From NCBI RefSeq assembly GCF_029542085.1, contig NZ_CP107036.1, positions 1,240,001-1,304,000 of the forward strand: a stretch of 64,000 nt of DNA, given 5' to 3'. The position numbers and the translations under genes are program-made. Positions 25,774-32,398 of this stretch are shown in pieces. This DNA comes from Sphingobacterium sp. ML3W. Its GTDB lineage: Bacteria; Bacteroidota; Bacteroidia; Sphingobacteriales; Sphingobacteriaceae. Within the stretch, counting starts at the first letter, position 1. The number at the start of each line of letters is the position of its first letter. The notes under the pieces are model-generated. The model made no database searches. It had not been told where the DNA came from and saw only the letters and a list, made by a program, of their open reading frames with translations.

Positions 25774-26206
25774 ACAAAAAAAGGATATATTTATTCAGGG
25801 GCCCATTGCTCCTGAACAGATTGCATCAACTATTGTAATGCATGGCAGTAAATCCGAAATAGGTGCCCATAGTATCTTTCTGGGACAGATCCGGGCCGAT
25901 CAGGTGGAAGGAAAGACTGTTCGGTCTATTGACTACAGCATCAACCGGGAACTGGCCTTGGCAAAAATGGCGGAGATCCATGAAGCAGTTTTCGACAAAT
26001 ACTCCTTGACCTGTATGCATGTCTATCACAGTGAGGGGCTCGTTCAGGTCGGTGAAATCTGCTTTTTTGTTTTTACTTCTTCAGCACATCGGCAGGCAGC
26101 TATGGATGCCTGTGGGGAGCTTGTAGAACGTATTAAAAAAGAAATGCCCATCTGGGGCAAAGAAATATTTGAAGACGATACCCATCAATGGAAAACTAAC
26201 ACATAA
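25766..26206 (+). CDS. moaE: Molybdopterin synthase catalytic subunit
   Basis: A 146-residue MoaE. Expected parts are the GAHSIFLGQIRAD loop, LTCMHVYHSEGLVQVGE, and the C-terminal lysine-rich RIKKEMPIWGKEIFE that forms the active site with the MoaD tail. It makes molybdopterin from cyclic pyranopterin monophosphate. It overlaps moeB upstream, and the moaC-mogA frame begins within its last codons or just after its stop. Confidence 0.95.
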   Translation: MTKQKKDIFIQGPIAPEQIASTIVMHGSKSEIGAHSIFLGQIRADQVEGKTVRSIDYSINRELALAKMAEIHEAVFDKYSLTCMHVYHSEGLVQVGEICFFVFTSSAHRQAAMDACGELVERIKKEMPIWGKEIFEDDTHQWKTNT

Positions 26207-27116
26207 CATGGTCGATATTACACATAAAAGTGCCACCCTACGGAAGGCTATTGCAGAGGCTACGGTAAATGTTTCATCCGAAAATACCATCAGGCTGATC
26301 GAGCAAAGGCAGATTCCTAAAGGTGATATATTTGAATTTGCACGTGCTTCAGCGCTACTCGCCATAAAAAAAACGGGCGATATGATTCCAGACTGCCATC
26401 CTTTACCAGTCGAGTATGCCGCCATTCGCTATTCCTTAGCAGGATTACAGATTAGTATTGAGGTCGAGGTACATACGATTTATAAAACTGGTGTGGAAGT
26501 CGAGGCCATGCACGGTGCTTCGGTCGCCGCCTTGGTCATCTATGATATGCTAAAACCTGTGGACAAACAAGTGGAAATCGGCGGTATCCGCTTGCTGGAG
26601 AAACGTGGTGGTAAGAGTAATGAATCCCTTCCCTGGGTTGGACAGCTCAAAGCCGCAGTCGTAGTCTGTAGCGATTCGGTTGCTAAGGGCCACAAGCAAG
26701 ATGTTTCGGGGAAGCTCCTTTTTGAACTTCTTGAACAACAAGGTTTACGTGATATCGCCTATGCAGTGGTTGCTGATGAGTCTGCTGCAATACGAGAGCG
26801 TGTGGAACACTATCAGCAAACAGGAATAGACCTCCTGGTTTTTACGGGCGGGACAGGTCTCTCCGATCGCGATATTACGCCCGATACCGTGGCCCCTTAT
26901 ATAACCAGGCATATACCCGGTATTATGGAGACGGCACGACAGTATGGACAACAACGTGTCAAGACGGCCATGCTCTCCAGAGGCATTTCGGGCTTTGCCG
27001 ACCGTATGTTGATACTCACACTGCCTGGATCGCCCAACGGTGTACGCGAGAGCATTGCAGCGTTATTTCCGCAGGTTCTCCATGTTTTTCAGGTCCGGGA
27101 AAATACAGGACATTAG
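26169..27116 (+). CDS. MoaC-MogA/MoaB fusion: pterin synthase plus cofactor adenylyltransferase
   Basis: A 315-residue bifunctional protein. Residues 1 to about 160 are MoaC (MVDITHKSATLRKA, GDMIPDCHPLPV, HGASVAALVIYDMLKPVDK), which with MoaA makes cyclic pyranopterin monophosphate. Residues from about 168 are MogA/MoaB (VVVCSDSVAKG, FTGGTGLSDRDITPD, LPGSPNGVRE), which adenylylates molybdopterin before MoeA acts. The start shown keeps an N-terminal extension like that of E. coli MoaC and overlaps moaE by 38 bases; the alternative ATG at 26208 begins one base after the moaE stop. It is the last gene of the operon and converges on a cysteine desulfurase gene with four bases shared. Confidence 0.9.
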   Translation: MKTIPINGKLTHNMVDITHKSATLRKAIAEATVNVSSENTIRLIEQRQIPKGDIFEFARASALLAIKKTGDMIPDCHPLPVEYAAIRYSLAGLQISIEVEVHTIYKTGVEVEAMHGASVAALVIYDMLKPVDKQVEIGGIRLLEKRGGKSNESLPWVGQLKAAVVVCSDSVAKGHKQDVSGKLLFELLEQQGLRDIAYAVVADESAAIRERVEHYQQTGIDLLVFTGGTGLSDRDITPDTVAPYITRHIPGIMETARQYGQQRVKTAMLSRGISGFADRMLILTLPGSPNGVRESIAALFPQVLHVFQVRENTGH

Positions 27117-28261
27117 TCCGTATTTCTCAGTTTTTGAACGAGCTGTTTAACCCTTTCGATCGTTTGGTAGATTTCCGCTTCATGGCTTAGTCGGCCTAGG
27201 CTAAAGCGAATAGAAGACAGTGCGTCGAGATCTGGGAGCCCCATCGCTTTGAGCACATGTGAGGGACGTGAAGTTACCGCTGTACAAGCCGAACCACTGG
27301 ACACAGAGATTGTCCCTAGCCGCATGATAAGTTGTTCGGAAAGCACACCGGGAAAACAAATATTTGTCGTATTATAAAGTCTATTGATAGGACTACCATT
27401 TCGGAATGCCCCATCGATAGACAGTAGTTCGGTCTCTAGCAGATCTCTTAACGTACCTATTCGCTGCTGCTCCTGCTCCAATTCACTTAGGGCAATGCGT
27501 AGGGCTGCAGCCATTCCGATAATCCCCGTCGTGTTGACTGTACCACCACGCCATCCCTGTTGCTGCCCACCACCCTGTATTAGCGGCAGTAGCTCTTTTT
27601 TTGCATGATCGGCAATATAAAGCCCTCCGATTCCCTTTGGACCATAAAATTTATGTGCCGAAAATGCCAATAAATCAACAGCTAGCTCCTGGAGGTTAAC
27701 AGGCATTTTGCCGACTGCCTGGGTTGCATCACATAAGACCAATGCATTGTGCTGATGGACAATTTCGGTGATTTCCTTTACTGGAAGTATAACACCCGTT
27801 TCGTTATTCGCTAGCATACAGCAGACCAGTACGGTATCTTCGCGGATGGTTTCCGCCAGCAAAGTTAGATCAGGCATCCCCAATTCATCTACAGTAAGAT
27901 AAGAGATCTCAAATCCCATCCGCTCCATAAAAGCGCAAGTTTCCAATACAGCTTTATGCTCGACGGCAATACTGATGATATGTTTCCGCGGAGAAAATTG
28001 TAGTCCCCGGATCGCCAGATTGATTGCTTCAGTAGCACCCGAAGTATAGATGATATTTTTTGTCTGCGTACCCAATGCGCTTGCTATTTCCTCAGTTGCC
28101 TGTTCGATGGTATCCTGTACGGTCATACCAAACAGATGTGCACTACTAGGATTGGCGTAATTGATCCCGAAAAATGGAAGCATTTCATGCAGTACACGTT
28201 CGTCAATGGGGGTTGTTGCGTTATAATCGAGGTAGATAAAATTTGAATTGCTATAGTCCAT
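27113..28261 (-). CDS. NifS/IscS-like cysteine desulfurase
   Basis: About 382 residues from the ATG at 28261; a longer frame upstream would add a hydrophobic, Cys-rich tail with no homology, so the shorter start is chosen. It is a class-I PLP enzyme: IYLDYNATTPID, GATEAINLAIRG, AVEHKAVLE, the PLP lysine at about 204 in SAHKFYGPKG, and the catalytic Cys at about 326 in SSGSACTAV. It releases sulfur from cysteine as persulfide. Its position at the end of the cofactor island suggests it feeds the MoeB rhodanese domain, FdhD or XdhC; that is inference. Confidence 0.9.
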   Translation of the reverse strand: MDYSNSNFIYLDYNATTPIDERVLHEMLPFFGINYANPSSAHLFGMTVQDTIEQATEEIASALGTQTKNIIYTSGATEAINLAIRGLQFSPRKHIISIAVEHKAVLETCAFMERMGFEISYLTVDELGMPDLTLLAETIREDTVLVCCMLANNETGVILPVKEITEIVHQHNALVLCDATQAVGKMPVNLQELAVDLLAFSAHKFYGPKGIGGLYIADHAKKELLPLIQGGGQQQGWRGGTVNTTGIIGMAAALRIALSELEQEQQRIGTLRDLLETELLSIDGAFRNGSPINRLYNTTNICFPGVLSEQLIMRLGTISVSSGSACTAVTSRPSHVLKAMGLPDLDALSSIRFSLGRLSHEAEIYQTIERVKQLVQKLRNTD

Positions 28262-28393
28262 GTAATCCCTTGTTTTTTTAATTTCTCCTGTTATACAGCT
28301 ATAAATGTAACATGCCAAAATTGAGTAACAGTAAAGAAATCCAATAATATACAAATGTAAGTATTCACATCCAAAGCTTCTCACCTGATTTAT

Positions 28394-28579
28394 TTAGCTT
28401 GCAAGCCGTTACAACAATTCAGCATCGGTATCTACTCCGGTATCGGTATGCCACGGCAGGAACTTGTTATTCCGCCGTATATCTATAATCGTTTGGAGCT
28501 CATGGATGGCGATATGCATTTGCAGTAGGAAAATAACGATATTTTGATCAAGATTCAGATCCCATTTAAAGCAAGATAA
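28394..28579 (+). pseudogene. Remnant of a sensor histidine kinase C-terminus
   Basis: A rightward frame reads GIGMPRQEL, then IYNRLELMDGDMHLQ, then an in-frame TAG at 28526-28528, then ENNDILIKIQIPFKAR and a TAA at 28577. This matches the last part of a HATPase_c domain of NarX-type Bacteroidota kinases, which typically end NRLELMDG.LHLQSENN...LIKIQIPFK. The upstream HisKA_3 and sensor parts are absent and no start codon fits, so it is a decayed fragment. A 66-residue frame on the other strand here is judged spurious. Confidence 0.5.
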
Positions 28580-28973
28580 ATAAGTCGAATAGTGTATTTT
28601 CTTGAACAAGAAAAATTATCGCATAAAAGGGCTTTAATGCTTTGTAAAGGCTATAATTGAATTTATTCTAAAAATAAAAAAGTAAAACCTATTATATATC
28701 AATATTTTATACCTATACTTGTAACATAATCAGGCTCCGCCTTTGCTTTTCTGAAATCGTCAGGTATCCCTTTCCGCTCAGTTTTTGCATTTCCAGAAGC
28801 TAATTTTGTTGTCAAAATAATAGGTGAAGTACCTTTTTTGAACTTGCATAAACCCAAGCCCATTAAAATACAAAACATCATTTCTTGCGAACAAATGGAT
28901 TTATCATTGCAGGGATAGCAGTATCTTTTCGATGGGTTTAATAATGAATAATTTAATACTAATATATAATACA
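28580..28973. other. Stretch without a convincing gene before the cold-shock gene
   Basis: About 390 bases of AT-rich DNA. A 91-residue leftward frame (28699-28974) starts at the cold-shock gene start and is not recognised. The final 50 bases include the probable leader of the cold-shock gene. TATACTTG near 28711 is a seven-of-eight match to a -7 element. Confidence 0.5.
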
Positions 28974-29165
28974 ATGCAAGAAGGAACAGTAAAATTCTTT
29001 AATCAGACAAAAGGTTTCGGTTTTATTACACCAGCTGATGGTGGTGAAGACATTTTCGTACATGTTACCGGTCTAATCAATGAAGTACGCGAAAATGATA
29101 GCGTAACATTTGATTTGGAAAACGGAAAAAAAGGCGTTAACGCAACTAATGTACGTATCGCTTAA
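28974..29165 (+). CDS. Cold-shock domain protein (CspA family)
   Basis: A 63-residue single cold-shock domain. The start is at the ATG giving MQEGTVKFFNQTKGFGFI; an upstream in-frame ATG at 28932 would add 14 unlikely residues. The RNP1 (KGFGFI) and RNP2 (DIFVHV) motifs that bind single-stranded nucleic acid are intact. Such proteins act as RNA chaperones. A strong terminator follows. Confidence 0.95.
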   Translation: MQEGTVKFFNQTKGFGFITPADGGEDIFVHVTGLINEVRENDSVTFDLENGKKGVNATNVRIA

Positions 29166-29211
29166 TTAAGTAGAATACTCAATCTCGAAGTTGCATGGCG
29201 CATCTTCTAAG

Positions 29212-29246
29212 AAAGTGTAACAGATATCTGTTGCACTTTTTTTTTT
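29212..29246 (+). terminator. Intrinsic terminator after the cold-shock gene
   Basis: AAAGTGTAACAGA and TCTGTTGCACTTT pair with one G-U wobble around TA, followed by a run of T residues. Confidence 0.88.
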
Positions 29247-29440
29247 CCTCCCCTTATCAATTAATCGAGTGTTCCTTAGCTCCTTTTAAGCTGTCCCTCA
29301 AATCAGTAATTTACGAAATTCTAACGAATCTCCTTCGGAGGTCCATTGCGGATACCAGATCTCTTTTATTGACCAGAAAAATACGAAAGCTCAATTAGCT
29401 TTGCTGCTAGGTTTATCTTGATCATTTCATTAGTTTTGGT

Positions 29441-29470
29441 AGCGTTTCCCCGTCAGGAAAACGCTTTTTT
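29441..29470 (+). terminator. Second intrinsic terminator
   Basis: AGCGTTTCC and GGAAAACGCT form a stem with one bulge, followed by TTTTTT. No rightward gene is seen between this and the previous terminator; it lies 67 bases past the end of the leftward lipoprotein gene and may mark a lost gene. Confidence 0.55.
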
Positions 29471-29537
29471 AATGATCAATATAGTCCATTGGATGTTGAA
29501 AGAAGCCCGAAAAAACAAAAAGGCAATGTCGCCCTGA

Positions 29538-30119
29538 TTATTCTTGCTTTGCCGTTTTATTATTGTCAAACGTGTAAGTTCCGAAAGGATAGACTGCCTG
29601 TTTGTCGTCCAACAAGGTAAGCTCCGCCATAAAATCACCATTCGTCACATATTTGCCGATTTTAAAATGATACGTTTTAATTTGCTGTAATGAGGTAATA
29701 TCGAATGCTGACTCATTGGAATTTCTGACAGAACACATTGCATATAGTGAAAACTGTACTTCTTTTCCACCTATTGAAACTCGACTACGTCCAAAAGCGT
29801 CCTTTCGTTCAGAGAAAACAATAGAAACTTCGTTTTTTCTGCCAACTCGGTAAATTCCATTTGTCCTCATGGTACTAAGACCAATGCTTGGAGAATACCG
29901 GGAGTATGTCATTTGAATACTGTCTTTGTCCAAAAAATGTAAATAGACATCATCGGAAAAGATAATCCCGCCACGTTTATTCATTACACGGCTTTTACCG
30001 ACATGCCACACTTTCCCGTTCAGATCTGAACTGTTTACAAACTCATTTGTATGGGGCCTATTTTGTCCATTACAGCTAATAAAAGGAAAAATTGCAAGCA
30101 ATATTAAGCATTTTTTCAT
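29538..30119 (-). CDS. Predicted lipoprotein of unknown function
   Basis: A 193-residue protein starting with a lipoprotein signal (KKCLILLAIFPFISC, Cys at about 16). The mature part is beta-rich: VWHVGKSRVMNKRGGIIF, then a strand pattern with DVYLHFLDKDSIQMTYSRYS, GIYRVGRKNEVSIVFSE and a closing PFGTYTFDNN. The layout suggests a small lipocalin- or META-like barrel, but no family is recognised. It is 30 bases from the membrane-protein gene upstream in the same direction and may be co-transcribed with it. Confidence 0.7.
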   Translation of the reverse strand: MKKCLILLAIFPFISCNGQNRPHTNEFVNSSDLNGKVWHVGKSRVMNKRGGIIFSDDVYLHFLDKDSIQMTYSRYSPSIGLSTMRTNGIYRVGRKNEVSIVFSERKDAFGRSRVSIGGKEVQFSLYAMCSVRNSNESAFDITSLQQIKTYHFKIGKYVTNGDFMAELTLLDDKQAVYPFGTYTFDNNKTAKQE

Positions 30120-30149
30120 ACCTACATAATTTGATTTTTCATGCTACTA

Positions 30150-30887
30150 TTATGGTCTTATTTTAAACAAAAAGGCTATAATTACAATGACTAAAAATAG
30201 GATGCAATACACAAACAATATATTGTACAGCCATGATCCCTGCGGATAGAAATTATCGTTAGCTAGAAAAAACTTTTGCTGTTCTGGATCGTTAGGATTA
30301 TAAAACAATAAGTATTCTTTAGCTACATTTTTTTTGGTTGCTCTGTCTAACAATTCAATCCGCATTTCTTCAAAACGTCGCTGACCGATAATTGGAAAAA
30401 AGGAATACAACTTTTCTACCTTATCCATTTTTTTTGAATACGAATGTTTGCCGGCAGTAAACTGGTATTCCAAATCGAGATACGCGTATTTTGTCTTCCC
30501 GCGTTGAATGTTACAGGCAAGGTTTCGGATGGAAGGTGTTACCGCGATCCAGTTCGGATGCGTGACTATAAACTCTTTCCGCTCCAAATGCGGACTTACG
30601 GAAAAGACGGAAACCAGTACAACATAAACACCGACCAATAAAACGACAAAGGTGGTAAACTTGCTCATTTGCATTGTTACACGTTTTCCGTTGACATCAT
30701 ATCGAACCCTCTTGCTACCATCTGGATTGCTTAATTTGCTGGCAATTATTTTTGTCAATGGAAAATAGAGCACGGAAGAACATATCAAGGCATAGAGCAG
30801 ATAGCGGTAACTGTTGAATACAAAAACGAACACGACGATGAAGGTGGCAACCACTAACCATTGAATGCATATCCAAATTATTTTCAT
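30150..30887 (-). CDS. Membrane protein with DUF3592-like extracytoplasmic domain
   Basis: A 245-residue protein with hydrophobic helices at about residues 5-25, 28-48, 76-98 and 220-242. Between the third and fourth helix is a soluble region of about 110 residues (LDLEYQFTAGKHSYSKKMD ... LLFYNPNDPEQQKFFLA) that resembles the DUF3592 pattern, where a YNP..P..S/K motif is common. No function is known. It lies directly upstream of the lipoprotein gene and is the first of the pair. Confidence 0.65.
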   Translation of the reverse strand: MKIIWICIQWLVVATFIVVFVFVFNSYRYLLYALICSSVLYFPLTKIIASKLSNPDGSKRVRYDVNGKRVTMQMSKFTTFVVLLVGVYVVLVSVFSVSPHLERKEFIVTHPNWIAVTPSIRNLACNIQRGKTKYAYLDLEYQFTAGKHSYSKKMDKVEKLYSFFPIIGQRRFEEMRIELLDRATKKNVAKEYLLFYNPNDPEQQKFFLANDNFYPQGSWLYNILFVYCILFLVIVIIAFLFKIRP

Positions 30888-31228
30888 CTATATAAATTTT
30901 CGAAATAAAAATAAGCGATTCGACAATATCCATAACCTCCTGTTTAAAATCCGTGAACAGAAAATTACGATTCGTTGAACAATTGCAAAGAAACGTTTTC
31001 CCATGTCGTTCCCGCACCCTTGAATCGCTAACACTTATATCATGGTTTCTACTACCATTTTCTCCATACCTACATCTACTATACTGTGTTTCAGCATTCG
31101 GTTGCTGGACGATAGATAAATAATATAGATAACGCTAGCCTGATATTTATGCGAATTCATCTCTCTTGTTTAGAATTATTACTAATAATACTGTACTTTT
31201 GTCCCATTATCATACTTTATCGAAAGCA
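30888..31228. other. Divergent gap between membrane-protein gene and PepSY gene
   Basis: About 340 bases. TACTTTTG at 31194-31201 is a -7 match for the rightward gene, 28 bases before its start, without a good -33 box. Overlapping short frames here have no recognisable protein features. Nothing else was seen. Confidence 0.5.
31194..31201 (+). promoter_or_regulatory. Candidate -7 element of the PepSY gene
   Basis: TACTTTTG fits TAnnTTTG. The nearest CTTG lies 25 bases upstream, longer than usual, so the -33 part is weak. Confidence 0.4.
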
Positions 31229-32398
31229 ATGGCAAATAAGACGACCAAAAAAAACAGTCTAAAAAAGGTATTTCAACAACTACATCTCTATATCGGATTG
31301 CTTTTTGGTCTCATTTTTTTGACCGTTTGTGTTACAGGTATGCTCCTGAGTTTTGAGAAGGAACTGACGCCTTTGCTATGGCCTAAAGAACAGCGGGTTG
31401 TTGTCCTAGAAAAACGTCTACCTCTTGATGCGGTTGTATCAGAGGCAAGAAATATTTTTCCGAATAAAAGGCTTTTTCGTATAGAAATCTTCGCTGATCC
31501 CTCAAGGAGTTATCGGGTTCAATATGGCTCAAAAAAAGAAAAATATTGGTATGCCTATATCAACCCTTATACGGGTGAGGTCTTGTCTAAAGGAGCACAG
31601 GCGGAGCGTTTTTTTCAAAAAGTATTGGACATCCATCGCTTTCTTTTGATCGACAAAATTGGAGCTACCATTACGGGGATTTCTGCCATTGCGACCCTAT
31701 TTCTTGCGATAAGCGGGATTTATCTATGGTGGCCCAAAAATAAACTCCTGCTCAAGCAACGTTTTAAAATTAACATGTCAGCTTCTACCAAAAGAAAAGT
31801 ATGGGATTTTCACGCTGTGGGAGGATTCTATGCGGCATTGTTCCTCCTAATTTTTACCCTAACAGGTTTAACCTGGAGCTTTGACTGGTACAATAAGCAG
31901 TTTTTTAGACTATTTGGTGCAGGTGTCAAGACGATAAAAGAAAAAGTAAAAAATCCAACATTGGAAATTCCTGATGGCTTTTCGCCGCTTGAGGCAATGT
32001 ATCAGCAGATTAACAACCTTTATCCTAATCCTGGAAATATACTAATGACATTTCCGGATCAAGGAAATCTAGCTTTTTCATTGACAAAAGAATCATTTGC
32101 TGGCGCACTGTTGCAGATCAATCAGGCTTATTTCGACAGTAGATCTGGTAAGCTCATTAAAAACAAACCCATGAACAAGTTGCCTTTGGCCGAGCAAATG
32201 CGAAAGATGGTCAAGCCCATTCACGTTGGTTCCGTATTCGGCCTTCCTTCAAAAATTGTCGTGTTTTTAGCGGTTTGCCTAGCGGCCAGCCTCCCCATAA
32301 CCGGTCTGTGGATATGGCTCAACAAGAGCAGTAAAAAGACAACTCCCAGAAAAAAGCGTAGACCTAGAGGTCAAGCTGTACCCCTAAATTTGCCATAG
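31229..32398 (+). CDS. PepSY-associated transmembrane protein
   Basis: About 389 residues from the ATG at 31229; an upstream in-frame ATG adds 21 unlikely residues. It has four hydrophobic helices, the first at LYIGLLFGLIFLTVCVTGML, a second near ATITGISAIATLFLAISGIYLWW, a third near AALFLLIFTLTGLTWSF and the last near IVVFLAVCLAASLPITGLWI. Between them are PepSY-type periplasmic segments with conserved His in LDIHRFLLID and KPIHVGS. Such proteins accompany siderophore receptors and are thought to reduce ferric-siderophores or transfer electrons. It converges with the TonB receptor gene, sharing 35 bases at the tails. Confidence 0.88.
   Translation: MANKTTKKNSLKKVFQQLHLYIGLLFGLIFLTVCVTGMLLSFEKELTPLLWPKEQRVVVLEKRLPLDAVVSEARNIFPNKRLFRIEIFADPSRSYRVQYGSKKEKYWYAYINPYTGEVLSKGAQAERFFQKVLDIHRFLLIDKIGATITGISAIATLFLAISGIYLWWPKNKLLLKQRFKINMSASTKRKVWDFHAVGGFYAALFLLIFTLTGLTWSFDWYNKQFFRLFGAGVKTIKEKVKNPTLEIPDGFSPLEAMYQQINNLYPNPGNILMTFPDQGNLAFSLTKESFAGALLQINQAYFDSRSGKLIKNKPMNKLPLAEQMRKMVKPIHVGSVFGLPSKIVVFLAVCLAASLPITGLWIWLNKSSKKTTPRKKRRPRGQAVPLNLP

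Noticed and set aside
28409..28609. Leftward 66-residue frame
   Set aside because: The opposite strand reads a recognisable histidine-kinase tail in the same place, so this frame is a shadow.
28699..28974. Leftward 91-residue frame ending at the cold-shock gene start
   Set aside because: No domain, no promoter and no conserved pattern could be seen; its start coincides with the cold-shock gene leader. It could still be a small gene.
29195..29398. Rightward 67-residue frame after the cold-shock gene
   Set aside because: It runs through the intrinsic terminator stem and U-tract and has no protein-like features.
30715..31017. Leftward 100-residue frame overlapping the DUF3592-like gene start
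   Set aside because: Most of it is out of frame with a better membrane-protein gene on the same strand; no motif.
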